A stretch of DNA of 64,000 nt from Gilliamella sp. ESL0443 (GTDB lineage: Bacteria > Pseudomonadota > Gammaproteobacteria > Enterobacterales > Orbaceae). Positions 39,022 to 48,623 of this stretch are shown one piece after another (positions within the stretch are counted from its first letter, which is position 1; every line of letters starts with the position of its first letter). Below the pieces are notes generated by a model that was given only the letters and a program-made list of their open reading frames with translations, did no database searches and was not told where the DNA came from. The stretch is taken from contig NZ_CP048263.1 of the NCBI RefSeq assembly GCF_019469165.1, positions 868,001 through 932,000 of the forward strand, read 5' to 3'. Made by a program: the position numbers and the translations under genes.

Positions 39022-39050
39022 GCGTTCCTATGTACCTAGGTAAGTAAAAT
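39022..39050 (+). repeat. Degenerate terminal CRISPR repeat
   Basis: GCGTTCCTATGTACCTAGG followed by TAAGTAAA. It starts exactly 32 nt after the last canonical repeat and aligns to it with one deletion and several substitutions, keeping the central palindrome. It is best read as the decayed leader-distal repeat, giving 20 repeats and 19 spacers in all. Confidence 0.75.
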
Positions 39051-39107
39051 ACCTGAGTGCGTAATAAAAAATAAATCATATAATGGCCTGAAAAATAAGG
39101 GATAAAG

Positions 39108-39362
39108 ATGAGTAAATTAAAAAATGAAGATAAGGCTTTTAAAATGGATTTTTCTTTAGTGAATGATACAGATGATAATGAAAATCGAATCAATAAAAGC
39201 ACACATAGAGATTATATTGATTGCTTAATGGATTTCTCTTTAAATGGAATCAGTATAACCCCATGCAATGAAAGTTTTGATATAGGTCCCCCTAGATTTG
39301 GTAATTTTTCTAGTGTGAGTGAATATTTAATATATCGTCAAATATTTCCGGACTGCTTTTAA
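39108..39362 (+). CDS. Hypothetical protein next to the CRISPR array
   Basis: 84 residues, starting 6 bp after a GGGATAAAG stretch that may serve as ribosome binding site. I do not recognise it. It is acidic and polar (KNEDKAFKMDFSLVNDTDDNEN), with the tetrapeptide MDFSL occurring twice (residues 13-17 and about 41-45), and no signal peptide or membrane segment. Codon use is as AT-rich as the surroundings. It could be a small cargo gene of a mobile element or an over-called frame. Confidence 0.4.
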   Translation: MSKLKNEDKAFKMDFSLVNDTDDNENRINKSTHRDYIDCLMDFSLNGISITPCNESFDIGPPRFGNFSSVSEYLIYRQIFPDCF

Positions 39363-40034
39363 ACATTAATAAATTATTATATTAACAGTTGATCAGTAAT
39401 ATTTCTAAAAGTTAGTTATTTGAGTAAAAATTATGAGTAATAAAAATCTCACACAAGGTGGCCTGTTTTTTTTGTGCTTATTTAATGAAATTAATTAAAT
39501 TTGTCAAAAACTGATATTTAGTTATAAAAGATTTACTCTAACAACGTTGAGACGAATTGAAAAAATGTTAGGGTATGTAAGAATTAAAATTATAACAAAT
39601 TGAAAATCCGTCTACCTCGACTAGGGGACTCGTCTACATTAACGTCAATGTTTTAATTAATTAAAATTTCTATAATAAAACTAAGTTGCTATAAATTAGT
39701 GGTAGAGATACCAACCTTAATCCAAATTTTTTAAAAATCATTATATAATTCATTAGGTTAAAAAATTCATTAATGGTTTTATGTAATATTTATTTATATC
39801 TTATTATTTGATATTGCTCGATAATCGGAATTTGCCATATTATTAATAAACTAAATTAAGCCGTTGCATTTTATTTTTATTAAATCTTTGTGGTTAGCAC
39901 TTTTAGCCATGGTTCCGATTTTTATTTTTAAAAATTAACTTTATATCTTCAATGAAGATTTATCATTCAAAATTCAAAATTGATTAATTTGCGTTTTTCT
40001 ATAATTTTGATTAAAAGTTAGGATAATATAAATT
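39363..40034. other. 672-bp gene-poor region with a tRNA-Cys scrap
   Basis: No gene is visible. The only recognisable item is a 16-nt identity to tRNA-Cys at 39604-39619. The rest is about 75-80% A+T. Confidence 0.4.
39604..39619 (+). repeat. Fragment of tRNA-Cys (possible att remnant)
   Basis: AAATCCGTCTACCTCG is identical to positions 37426-37441 of tRNA-Cys (anticodon stem and variable region) and is followed by a looser GACTC similarity. Tandem copies of tRNA 3' parts usually mark integration of an element. Here the 2.2 kb between contains the CRISPR array. Confidence 0.5.
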
Positions 40035-40229
40035 ATGAGTTATTTTAATTATCACGCTAAAGCCAAAAAATTGATAAAAGAGGGTTTTCTTACTCGATAT
40101 GAGTTTGTTGATAATTGGAATGGTATCAAACCAGCACTAGTTTTATATTTTGAGAATTCAAATCCAATGCCGATAAGAGAATATCGCTGGCAAGAGTATT
40201 TGCCGCTTATTGAAGCTGGCGATGAATAA
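40035..40229 (+). CDS. Small conserved-looking hypothetical protein
   Basis: 64 residues, start 40035 after TTAGGATAAT. I cannot name the family. The sequence looks like a compact folded domain: FNYHAKAKKLIKEGFLTRYEF, then NWNGIKPALVLYFEN and PMPIREYRWQEYLPLIE. The aromatic and Pro-rich second half argues for a real protein. It ends 25 bp before the convergent cdaR stop. No signal peptide or membrane span. Confidence 0.6.
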   Translation: MSYFNYHAKAKKLIKEGFLTRYEFVDNWNGIKPALVLYFENSNPMPIREYRWQEYLPLIEAGDE

Positions 40230-40254
40230 TTTAATTATATTTAAAAATATAAGG

Positions 40255-41403
40255 TTATTTATCGAGTTGAAGTGCAATATAAAGCAGTACACGATCATCA
40301 AATTTCGATAAATCTAATCCAGTCAGTTTGGCAATATTATTCAATCTATACTCAAGTGTATTGCGATGTATAAATAGATTTTTGGCAGTATTGCTATTGT
40401 GCAAGTTATAAAAAAACCAAGTTTCAAGCGTATTTTGCAATAAACCATTTGTATCAGATGCTTTTAATTTATTTAAAGGGGAAAGTAATTCTTCAGCTTG
40501 CCAATCTTGATTTAAACCATCTAATAAAACCGGTAAGATGAGATCTTGATAATAGTAGTTACGGCATTCTGGTAATCTTTTTTTACCGATTTCTAAAGCT
40601 GTTTTAGCTGTTTGATAAGATCTTGCTATTGTGTCGTTTCCTTGATGAAAATATTTTCCTAAAGATATTTTTATTGCAAATTGACTAAGCAATTTTGTAT
40701 GGCTAACTAGTTTTTCTAGTTTTGTTTTATGTTCTGAAAAATCCCATCGGTTAAACTTATTTAAAGCAGGAAGTAATATAACAATTTCGGTTAGTGACTT
40801 TATGGCCACGAGTTTGGTTAGTGTTTCGAGTTCATTTCGGATTTGTTGTAACTCCTCCATTGCTGTTTGAATTCCCAGCTGACCACTCTCTATTTCAATA
40901 ATAACAGCAACATAAGCTAACGATAAGTCAATATTTAATTTTCGACTCCATTCATTTATATTTGAAAGCGTTTTATCTGATTGAATTACTGATAAAATAA
41001 ACTCTTCTTTTAATCGATTCTCTTGAGATTGTTGATTAAATGATAATGCTTGTTCCATTATCATTTCTGCTGTCATACTCACAAGTTCAGCAAATTGGAT
41101 TATTTGTGCTGGTTCACCTGTTACGCCAATAACGCCAACAATTTCTTTTTTTAGTTTTAGTGGAAAATTAACACCAGGTTTAACACCTTTAAGTTTCTTT
41201 GCAGTTGGATTGTCAATGGTAACAACCCTGCCTTGTGATATTGCTAACACTGCACCTTCATGTAATTCGCCAATACGTTGTGTATCACCACTACCTATAA
41301 TTTCACCATGATTATTCATTATATTGACATTACAGTTGATGATTTTCATAGTTTTATCAACAATATATTGAGCAAGTATTGGTGAGATGCTTTGCGATTT
41401 CAT
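40255..41403 (-). CDS. cdaR: Sugar-diacid/glycerate regulator CdaR
   Basis: 382 residues (E. coli CdaR 385). The N-terminal diacid-recognition domain (about residues 5-137) has ILAQYIVDKTMKIINCNVN, GEIIGSGDTQRIGELHEGA and GVKPGVNFPLKLKKEIVGVIG. A GGDEF-like middle is followed by a C-terminal PucR-type HTH (about 325-380: TAKNLFIHRNTLEYRLNNIAKLTG). CdaR activates glucarate, galactarate and glycerate genes in response to those acids. It lies just downstream of and on the same strand as glycerate kinase and a GntP permease, which fits control of that unit. Confidence 0.93.
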   Translation of the reverse strand: MKSQSISPILAQYIVDKTMKIINCNVNIMNNHGEIIGSGDTQRIGELHEGAVLAISQGRVVTIDNPTAKKLKGVKPGVNFPLKLKKEIVGVIGVTGEPAQIIQFAELVSMTAEMIMEQALSFNQQSQENRLKEEFILSVIQSDKTLSNINEWSRKLNIDLSLAYVAVIIEIESGQLGIQTAMEELQQIRNELETLTKLVAIKSLTEIVILLPALNKFNRWDFSEHKTKLEKLVSHTKLLSQFAIKISLGKYFHQGNDTIARSYQTAKTALEIGKKRLPECRNYYYQDLILPVLLDGLNQDWQAEELLSPLNKLKASDTNGLLQNTLETWFFYNLHNSNTAKNLFIHRNTLEYRLNNIAKLTGLDLSKFDDRVLLYIALQLDK

Positions 41404-41568
41404 AGCGATAAACCTTATATTATTAACAAGTTCTAATTTATAACTTATTGATTCTAATTTTATTACTATAATTCTTGTTGAGATCGTGTTAAAACTTTTT
41501 AATTATAGCAGACTTTAGGTCTGTTACTTTAAGATTAAGATTTATTTATGTTTAATTAGATAATAATT

Positions 41569-41599
41569 GGGGAATAAAGAATAGCCTCTTTATTTCCCC
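41569..41599 (-). terminator. Hairpin after the glycerate kinase gene
   Basis: A GGGGAATAAAGA (41569-41580) and TCTTTATTTCCCC (41587-41599) stem with one bulge and a six-base loop. It sits 36 bp past the kinase stop; no strong T run, so terminator strength is uncertain. Confidence 0.55.
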
Positions 41600-41634
41600 A
41601 TGCTTTTGTTTGTTAGTGTCTAAAAATGTTAAAG

Positions 41635-42774
41635 TTAAGTAATACTAATTAAGCGACCAATATTTTCACTGGTTCGTTCAATATTTTTGAATCCATCAGC
41701 CAATAAATCTTCAATCTTAGATAGAGATGGGATAATTCCAAAAATGGCATTAATTCCTTCTGGATAAAGTTCTTCGATGTTTTCACCAATCATTCCTGCT
41801 AATGCAATAACTGGAATATTGTGTTTTTTGGCAGTTTGTGCAACACCATAAGGCGTTTTTCCAAATTTGGTTTGAAAATCAATTCCACCTTCTCCTGTAA
41901 AACAAAAATCGGCACCAATTAATTGGTTTTCTAAATTACTATATTTGATAACAATATCGATGCCTTTTTCCATTTTACTATTGGTAAATGCCATTAATCC
42001 TGCCCCTAATCCGCCAGCAGCACCAGCACCAGGAATAGTCGCAACATCTTTATTTAACTGAGATTTTATGATTGATGCATAATGTTGTAAGTTCGCATCC
42101 AATTGTTCAACCATCTCAGGGGTTGCTCCTTTTTGTGGTCCAAATACTCTTGAAGCACCTTTTTCACCACAGAGTGGGTTGGTAACATCACTTGCAACAA
42201 TAAATTCTACTCTATCAAGTTGAGGATTTACTTCAGACATATCAATTCTAGCTAAATTGCCCAATGCTCCTCCACCTTTAGGGAGTAGTTGGTTGTTTTT
42301 ATCGTAAAGCTTTACGCCTAAGGCTTGTGCCATTCCGGCTCCACCATCATTTGTCGCGCTACCTCCAATACCCAAAATAATTTTTTTAATACCCTGTTTT
42401 AAGCAGGCAAGAATCAATTCACCTGTACCAAAGGTTGTAGTAATTAATGGATTACGTTTTTCTTTGGTAACAAGATGGATACCACTTGCTGAGGCCATTT
42501 CAATGACTGCAGTGGTGTTATCTCCTAGGATTCCATAATAAGCCATCACTTTGTTACCAAGTGGACCAGTAACTTCACAAGCATGTAAGGTTCCATTAGT
42601 CGCATCGACTAGTGATTGTGTTGTACCTTCACCACCATCGGCCATTGGGACATGAATATATTTGGCATATGGAAATACCTTTTTTAAACCTGACTCCATT
42701 GCTTGACACACTTCCTTTGCTGTTAAGCTTTCTTTAAATGAGTCAGGAGCAAGAACAAATGTTTTCTGTTTCAT
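41635..42774 (-). CDS. garK: Glycerate kinase (GarK/GlxK family)
   Basis: 379 residues (family about 380). It phosphorylates D-glycerate to 2-phosphoglycerate, the last step of glucarate/galactarate or glyoxylate use. Family blocks visible: VLAPDSFKESLTA near the N-terminus, MADGGEGTTQSLV (about 45-57), TTFGTGELI, GIGGSATNDGGAGMAQALG and GEGGIDFQTKFGKTPYGVA. The symbol garK versus glxK cannot be decided by eye. It follows the GntP permease by 17 bp as one operon, with cdaR downstream. Confidence 0.93.
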   Translation of the reverse strand: MKQKTFVLAPDSFKESLTAKEVCQAMESGLKKVFPYAKYIHVPMADGGEGTTQSLVDATNGTLHACEVTGPLGNKVMAYYGILGDNTTAVIEMASASGIHLVTKEKRNPLITTTFGTGELILACLKQGIKKIILGIGGSATNDGGAGMAQALGVKLYDKNNQLLPKGGGALGNLARIDMSEVNPQLDRVEFIVASDVTNPLCGEKGASRVFGPQKGATPEMVEQLDANLQHYASIIKSQLNKDVATIPGAGAAGGLGAGLMAFTNSKMEKGIDIVIKYSNLENQLIGADFCFTGEGGIDFQTKFGKTPYGVAQTAKKHNIPVIALAGMIGENIEELYPEGINAIFGIIPSLSKIEDLLADGFKNIERTSENIGRLISIT

Positions 42775-42791
42775 AAAAATTACTCTTAATA

Positions 42792-44096
42792 TTACATAAT
42801 AAATTGATAGAAAATAATGGCAATAATTGTCATTGTTCCACCAACCATCGCTTCATATGGAATCAATTTCATACGTTGTTTAATTGTCATATTCATACTA
42901 CCGCCAGTTACATGAAAGTAATTCCCTTGCGGTAATGAATCAATAACTGTTGCACCTGTATGCATCATAACAGCTGCACTAATAGCTGGTATTCCTAAAT
43001 CTGTGATGGTTGAACCAAATGTACCTGTTGCTAAAATTACACCTGTTGAAGTTGATGCTGTAGCTGCTGCCATTAAGACACCTGAAATTGGTGATAAGTA
43101 ATAACCAGAAATTCCCATTGAATCAATGATATTGATAACTTGAGCTGCTAGGTTTGATGAACCAATCAAACCTGCAATAGCACCAGCACCGACAAGAATA
43201 AGTACTGTTGGTGTCATTTTTTCAATCCCAGATTTGGTATACATTGCAATGTTACGATGTTGTCCCATTGCTAACATGCCGATGATCCCTGCTACAGGAA
43301 GCACATATAATGCATCAATCTTTAAATTAGCTAGTGCTTCAATATGGAAAATATTGCCTATAGGGCTAATCATTAATAGAAGGATTGCTGTTACAGGAGC
43401 AACGATTGCTTTACCTAATGATGGATTTTTATTTTTCTGTTCAGCATCATTTTTTTGTAATGCAACGACTTCGTCGTTAGCAATTTTATCTCCTTTATTT
43501 TTTATCAATGAAGCGATAACGACAGTTGCAATTAAACCAAATAGAGCAGGAATAAAACCTGCTATCATCACATCACTTAAGCTTAAATTGAAACCATTGG
43601 CAACAGCGATGGTATTTGGGTTAGGTGATATAATATTCCCAGCTTTACCACCACCAGAAAGCGCTAATAATAAGGCTAATCGAGAAATTCCCATTTTATT
43701 ACCAACTGATAAAGCAATAGGTGCAACGATTAATACAGCAACTGGAATAAATACGCCTGATGCAGTAATAATACCTGTTGCTAATGCTAAAGCGAGTAAT
43801 GCTTTTTTCTCACCTAATTTTCTAACAACAGCTTGAGCAATAGTTTCCGCTGCGCCTGATTCCATCATTACCCCTGCTAGAATACCCGCGGCTAATACTC
43901 TAATCACCGTGCCCATAATACTTTGTGTACCAGTAGTTAAAATCGTGACAGTTTGTATTAGATTTGCTCCACCAATGAAAGCACCAATTATCGCCCCAAA
44001 AAATAACGAATAGACTGGGTTTATTCCACGTAATATAAGAAAAATTGCAAGAAAAAGTCCTATTATAGCTCCATACCAACTAATGAGTTCAGTCAT
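42792..44096 (-). CDS. GntP-family permease (probable glycerate/sugar-acid transporter)
   Basis: 434 residues with 12 or so hydrophobic spans. Sequence style is of the gluconate:proton symporter family: RGINPVYSLFFGAIIGAFIGG, GVMMESGAAETIAQAVV, SGGGKAGNIISPNPNTI, and GATVIDSLPQGNYFHVT near the C-terminus. Paired with glycerate kinase, it probably imports glycerate or a related acid by proton symport. The pair is first in a unit preceded by a perfect CRP-type palindrome. Confidence 0.9.
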   Translation of the reverse strand: MTELISWYGAIIGLFLAIFLILRGINPVYSLFFGAIIGAFIGGANLIQTVTILTTGTQSIMGTVIRVLAAGILAGVMMESGAAETIAQAVVRKLGEKKALLALALATGIITASGVFIPVAVLIVAPIALSVGNKMGISRLALLLALSGGGKAGNIISPNPNTIAVANGFNLSLSDVMIAGFIPALFGLIATVVIASLIKNKGDKIANDEVVALQKNDAEQKNKNPSLGKAIVAPVTAILLLMISPIGNIFHIEALANLKIDALYVLPVAGIIGMLAMGQHRNIAMYTKSGIEKMTPTVLILVGAGAIAGLIGSSNLAAQVINIIDSMGISGYYLSPISGVLMAAATASTSTGVILATGTFGSTITDLGIPAISAAVMMHTGATVIDSLPQGNYFHVTGGSMNMTIKQRMKLIPYEAMVGGTMTIIAIIFYQFIM

Positions 44097-44485
44097 TTAA
44101 ATTTTCCTCATGTTTTTATGACTATTAAAAAATATTGCGCTAATTTTATTATCGAATTAGTTTGCTATCTATGTGGTTTTGCACAAATGTGAGCTATAAA
44201 AACAAAAAAATATTGGGCTTTATAATAGCGTTATGTGATCTTCATCACAAATTTAGTGCGTTTTACATATCTAATTTTATAAAAATCTTGGTCAACAGCT
44301 TAATTAAAATTAGGCGATAAAATTAGATTTGAGAAATTTTTGTTTCTTATTGTGATTTTTCTGTTTCTTATTGTAAATACAATTAATTTGCCAATCATAT
44401 AGCTAAAGCGTAAAATGCCCATCCTATTTTGCTTAATCTATTACCTAATAGGGTAATACTGACTTGAAATCAGAGGCATTTTTTA
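44097..44485. other. Divergent promoter region, gntP-type gene and trhP
   Basis: 389 bp between divergent genes. Besides the CRP-type site (44234-44249) it holds AT-rich promoter-like boxes for both sides. No gene or terminator seen. Confidence 0.4.
44234..44249. promoter_or_regulatory. CRP-type site upstream of the GntP-glycerate kinase operon
   Basis: TGTGATCTTCATCACA matches TGTGA-N6-TCACA exactly in both half-sites. It is 138 bp upstream of the permease start and 237 bp from trhP, so it more likely serves the permease operon. Confidence 0.75.
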
Positions 44486-45829
44486 ATGACAAATTTATAT
44501 TCAAAACCAGAATTACTTTCTCCTGCTGGTTCGCTTAAAAATATGCGGTATGCTTTTGCCTATGGGGCAGATGCAGTTTATGCTGGTCAACCACGCTATA
44601 GTTTGCGTGTTCGAAATAATGAATTCAATCATGAAAATTTAGCGATTGGAATTAATGAAGCACATGCACAAGGCAAAAAATTTTATGTAGTTGTAAATAT
44701 AGCTCCCCATAATTCAAAGCTGAAAACCTTTATTCGAGATTTAGAGCCTATAGTAAATATGAAGCCTGATGCTTTTATCATGTCTGATCCTGGCTTAATT
44801 ATGTTGGTACGTGAGCATTTTCCTGAAATGGAAATTCATTTGTCTGTACAATCAAACGCCGTTAACTGGGCAACGGTAAAATTTTGGCACAATATTGGAT
44901 TAACTCGCGTTGTATTATCACGAGAGTTGTCTCTTGACGAAATAAAAGAAATTCGTGAAAAAGTACCCGAGATGGAACTTGAAGTTTTTATTCATGGTGC
45001 GCTTTGTATGGCTTATTCAGGACGATGTTTATTATCTGGTTATATTAACAAACGTGACTCTAACCAAGGAACTTGTACCAATGCTTGTCGTTGGGAATAT
45101 AAAGTATCCGAAGGTAAGGAGGACGAAGTAGGGCAGATAGTACATAAATATGAACCAATTCCTGTAAAGCAAATTGAACCGACTTTGGGCATTGGCACAA
45201 CAACAGATCAAGTCTTTATGTTAGAAGAATCAGGTCGTCCTGGCGAATATATGCAAGCTTTTGAAGATGAACATGGAACTTATATCATGAATTCCAAAGA
45301 TTTAAGAGCGGTTGAATTAGTTGAAGATTTGACGAAAATTGGCGTACATTCATTAAAAATTGAAGGGCGGACAAAATCCTTTTATTACTGCGCTAGAACC
45401 GCTCAGGTTTATCGTCAAGCTATTGATGCTGCGAGTGAAGGTAAGCCATTTGATCCTCGTTTATTAACTGAACTTGATTCACTCGCTCATCGAGGATACA
45501 CCGAAGGCTTTTTGCGTCGTCATAAACATGAAGATATGCAGAACTATGTTCATAGCCATTCAGTGTCAGATAGACAACAGTTTGTTGGTGAGTTTAGTGG
45601 TCAACGTTTAAATGGATTAGCTGAAATTATTGTGAAAAATAAATTTTCAGTAGGTGATAGTGTTGAGATGATGACACCAAAAGGTAACACAACGTTCATT
45701 ATTGAACGAATGGAAAATAAAAAAGGCCAACCTGTTCCTGCTGGACTCGGTGATGGCCATATTGTTTATATTCCGGTAGCTGAAGATATCGATTTAAATT
45801 ATGCGCTTTTAATGCGTAATTTTGATTAG
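44486..45829 (+). CDS. trhP: Prephenate-dependent tRNA uridine(34) hydroxylase TrhP
   Basis: 447 residues of the peptidase U32-like family (E. coli YegQ, 453). TrhP makes 5-hydroxyuridine at position 34 of tRNAs, the first step toward cmo5U/mo5U, with an Fe-S cluster. Diagnostic stretches are KPELLSPAGSLKNMRYAFAYGADAVY at the start (given in part here), EVFIHGALCMAYSGRCLLSGY with two cysteines, then NQGTCTNACRWEY with two more, and MNSKDLRAVELV. The four cysteines fit the cluster ligands. The gene is alone and ends in a 14-bp hairpin shared with convergent proA. Confidence 0.95.
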   Translation: MTNLYSKPELLSPAGSLKNMRYAFAYGADAVYAGQPRYSLRVRNNEFNHENLAIGINEAHAQGKKFYVVVNIAPHNSKLKTFIRDLEPIVNMKPDAFIMSDPGLIMLVREHFPEMEIHLSVQSNAVNWATVKFWHNIGLTRVVLSRELSLDEIKEIREKVPEMELEVFIHGALCMAYSGRCLLSGYINKRDSNQGTCTNACRWEYKVSEGKEDEVGQIVHKYEPIPVKQIEPTLGIGTTTDQVFMLEESGRPGEYMQAFEDEHGTYIMNSKDLRAVELVEDLTKIGVHSLKIEGRTKSFYYCARTAQVYRQAIDAASEGKPFDPRLLTELDSLAHRGYTEGFLRRHKHEDMQNYVHSHSVSDRQQFVGEFSGQRLNGLAEIIVKNKFSVGDSVEMMTPKGNTTFIIERMENKKGQPVPAGLGDGHIVYIPVAEDIDLNYALLMRNFD

Positions 45830-45840
45830 TCCATCTCTAT

Positions 45841-45876
45841 TTAGCTAACTGTTTGAATTTATAAACAGTTAGCTAA
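45841..45876. terminator. Hairpin between convergent trhP and proA
   Basis: A perfect 14-bp stem TTAGCTAACTGTTT (45841-45854) / AAACAGTTAGCTAA (45863-45876) with an 8-nt loop, 11 bp after trhP and just past proA. No long T run; likely bidirectional. Confidence 0.7.
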
Positions 45877-45881
45877 TATCA

Positions 45882-47135
45882 TTATTGACGGATTAAATCT
45901 TCACCATAACCAATCCATTTATAAGTTGTTAATGCTTCTAGACCCATTGGTCCTCTGGCATGTAATTTTTGAGTACTGACAGCAACTTCGGCACCTAAAC
46001 CAAATTGTGCGCCATCCGTAAATCGAGTTGATGCATTAACATAAACTGCAGCCGCATCAACTAGCTTAATGAATTGCTCTGCATTAAGTAGACTTCGAGT
46101 TAGAATGGCTTCTGAATGGCCACTTCCATATTCCCGAATATGTTCAACTGCTAATTCAAGTGAATCAACAATCACTATGTTCAGATCTTTGGAAAGCCAC
46201 TCTTGTCTAAGTTCCTCATCTTCTATTGGAAATAGATTTGCTACGCCTGAATTTAAAATTTTATAAGCATCAGGATCAGCATGTAATATGACGTGATTAT
46301 CAGCCATAATTTGACTAAGCTTAGGCAGAAAAGTATTTGCAATTTCAGTATGTACGAGTAATGTTTCTACAGAGTTACATGTACTTGGTCGTTGAGTTTT
46401 GGCATTTAGAATGATTGAAAAAGCTGCGTCAAAATCTGCGCTTTCATCGACAAAGATATGGCAAACTCCAATACCGCCAGTTATGACCGGAATGGTTGAA
46501 TGTTCACGGCAAAGTTTATGTAGAGCCTCACCGCCTCGAGGAATAATCATATCTACATATTTATCAAGTCTGAGTAACTCAGTGATATATTTACGATCAG
46601 GATTATCGATTGATTGAATAGCAGTTTCAGGTAAGCCGGCTTGATTTAATGCTTGTTGGATAATGGATATGATAGCCGCATTAGTATTAACCGTTTCTTT
46701 TCCACCACGAAGTATCGCTGCATTACCTGTTTTTAAACAAAGAGCAGCAATATCTATAGTAACATTAGGGCGGGCTTCATATATTACACCAATTACACCT
46801 AGCGGAACTCGGTGACGTTGTAACTTTAATCCGTTCTCTAAAACTGACCCATCGATAGTTTGCCCAATAGGATCGGTTAAGGAGACAACTTTGCGAACAT
46901 CATTAGCAATAGAGGATAATCGCTCTGGCGTTAATAATAAACGATCAAGCATTGCCTCACTTAATCCTTGATTTTTTGCTATAGCAATATCTTTTTGATT
47001 CGCCTCTAAAATGCTTTGAGAGCTTTGCTCCAATAAATCAGCAATACTAATTAAAGCCTGATTTTTGATTTTAGTTGGGCATTGTGCTAATTGATATGAG
47101 GCTTGTTTTGCTAACTTTCCAATTTGGTTTATCAT
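45882..47135 (-). CDS. proA: Gamma-glutamyl phosphate reductase
   Basis: 417 residues, as in E. coli. It reduces glutamyl-5-phosphate to the semialdehyde with NADPH in proline synthesis. Markers: [29 protein letters not shown] (about residues 113 on, quoted elsewhere in part), [28 protein letters not shown], the catalytic Cys in [14 protein letters not shown], and the C-terminal [21 protein letters not shown]. Unlike the tight E. coli proBA operon, proA starts 353 bp after proB and the spacer contains a TATAAT at about 47213-47218 on its strand, so it may have its own promoter. Confidence 0.97.
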   Translation of the reverse strand: MINQIGKLAKQASYQLAQCPTKIKNQALISIADLLEQSSQSILEANQKDIAIAKNQGLSEAMLDRLLLTPERLSSIANDVRKVVSLTDPIGQTIDGSVLENGLKLQRHRVPLGVIGVIYEARPNVTIDIAALCLKTGNAAILRGGKETVNTNAAIISIIQQALNQAGLPETAIQSIDNPDRKYITELLRLDKYVDMIIPRGGEALHKLCREHSTIPVITGGIGVCHIFVDESADFDAAFSIILNAKTQRPSTCNSVETLLVHTEIANTFLPKLSQIMADNHVILHADPDAYKILNSGVANLFPIEDEELRQEWLSKDLNIVIVDSLELAVEHIREYGSGHSEAILTRSLLNAEQFIKLVDAAAVYVNASTRFTDGAQFGLGAEVAVSTQKLHARGPMGLEALTTYKWIGYGEDLIRQ

Positions 47136-47415
47136 TGCTTAACCTTAATAGATTTTACTCACACTGTGTTTGACAGAATACAGATTCTCTAAAAAATAAT
47201 TTATCTAATGATATTATACATCCCACTCTAATTCTTATTTATAAAACATATAGAATAAATAATAGAGTTAAAGAGGTATAAGCTGTCACCTTAAACAAAT
47301 TTTGCTAATAGGAATCAATTTATTCCAACAATAATGTATTTTTCAGGCGATTGTCAATTATGAAGCTTAAAAGCAAGCTGAGATATATTCGATAACTTGA
47401 GTTGTATAGTGAATT

Positions 47416-47475
47416 CTAGTAAACAATTAATACACCTAACCAGTTGACTATTACGCCACCTATAGCTAGTTCCAT
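47416..47475 (-). CDS. Possible 19-residue hydrophobic peptide downstream of proB
   Basis: On the minus strand a strong AAGGAGG (overlapping the end of proB) lies four bases before an ATG that opens 19 codons: MELAIGGVIVNWLGVLIVY, then TAG. Apart from Glu2 and Asn11 the peptide is hydrophobic and could span the membrane once. The ribosome binding site is much better than most in this window. It could be a small membrane protein or a leader peptide in the proB-proA spacer. I know no family match. Confidence 0.4.
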   Translation of the reverse strand: MELAIGGVIVNWLGVLIVY

Positions 47476-47487
47476 TTAACCTCCTTA

Positions 47488-48597
47488 TTATTTGATAATC
47501 ATATCATTCCGATGTACGGCTACAGATCCATATTCATAGCCAATAATTTGACTAATTTCTTGTGAGTGATGTCCTGCTATTTGTTTTAGCGCATCACTAT
47601 TATAACGGCTTACACCTCGTGCGATTTGTTTTCCTGACTTATCACAGATATTTATTACTTCTCCCCGCGAAAAATCTTTTTCAACCGCTATAATTCCTTT
47701 TGGTAAGAGCGAACTACCATTATTCAAAATAGCATTTATAGCACCATCATCAACTAATACCTTCCCTGCATTAGGTGCACCATATAGCCAATGCTTACGA
47801 TGCTCTAATGGGGTTTTCTGTGGTAAAAAACGCGTGCCTACCGATTGATTATTGACTGCATCAATAATCACATTTTCTTTATTCCCAGCGGCAATTATTA
47901 CTTCTATTCCTGCACTACCTGCTACTTCAGCTGCTTGAATTTTTGTGCTCATACCACCGGTTCCCAGCCCTGAAACACTATCACCAGCTATGTTTCGTAA
48001 ACTTTCATCAATATGAGAAACTTCTTTTATTAATTGAGCATTGGTATCAGATCTTGGATCGGCAGTATATAATCCTTCAATATCTGTAAGTAATATGAGT
48101 TTATCGGCTTCCGCTAAAATTGCCGCTAGTGCTGATAGGTTATCATTATCACCCACTTTAATTTCGGCTGTAGCTACGGCGTCATTCTCATTGATGACAG
48201 GCACAATATGATTATCTAGCATCGCTTTTAGAACATCTTGTGCATTTAAAAAGCGTTCACGATCTTCTAAGTCAGCTCGTGTCAGTAACATTTGTCCAAT
48301 AAAAATTTTATATATTGAAAACAGTTGTTCCCAAAGCTGGATAAGTTTACTTTGTCCAACAGAAGCAAGTAATTGTTTTGATGCAACAGTATTTGGAAGG
48401 TTAGGGAAGTTTAGATACTCTCGACCAGCAGCAATTGCTCCCGATGTAACTATAATAATTTTGTGACCAATTTGATGTAAATAAGAGCATTGCCGAATCA
48501 GTTCAACTATTCGAGCGCGATCTAACTGTTTAGTTCCACCAGTTAAAACACTGGTACCTAACTTAATAACGACAGTTTGCTTTTTTTTATTAGTCAT
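47488..48597 (-). CDS. proB: Glutamate 5-kinase
   Basis: 369 residues from the ATG at 48597 ([21 protein letters not shown]); the longer frame to 48645 overlaps frsA and lacks family similarity. ProB phosphorylates glutamate and is feedback-inhibited by proline. The amino acid kinase domain (about 1-255) shows [49 protein letters not shown] and [15 protein letters not shown]. The C-terminal PUA domain (about 275-369) ends in [15 protein letters not shown]. Same strand and 26 bp after frsA, a rearranged form of the E. coli gpt-frsA-crl-phoE-proB-proA order with crl and phoE missing. Confidence 0.97.
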   Translation of the reverse strand: MTNKKKQTVVIKLGTSVLTGGTKQLDRARIVELIRQCSYLHQIGHKIIIVTSGAIAAGREYLNFPNLPNTVASKQLLASVGQSKLIQLWEQLFSIYKIFIGQMLLTRADLEDRERFLNAQDVLKAMLDNHIVPVINENDAVATAEIKVGDNDNLSALAAILAEADKLILLTDIEGLYTADPRSDTNAQLIKEVSHIDESLRNIAGDSVSGLGTGGMSTKIQAAEVAGSAGIEVIIAAGNKENVIIDAVNNQSVGTRFLPQKTPLEHRKHWLYGAPNAGKVLVDDGAINAILNNGSSLLPKGIIAVEKDFSRGEVINICDKSGKQIARGVSRYNSDALKQIAGHHSQEISQIIGYEYGSVAVHRNDMIIK

Positions 48598-48623
48598 AGC
48601 AATAATCTTATTTAAATCATCTC

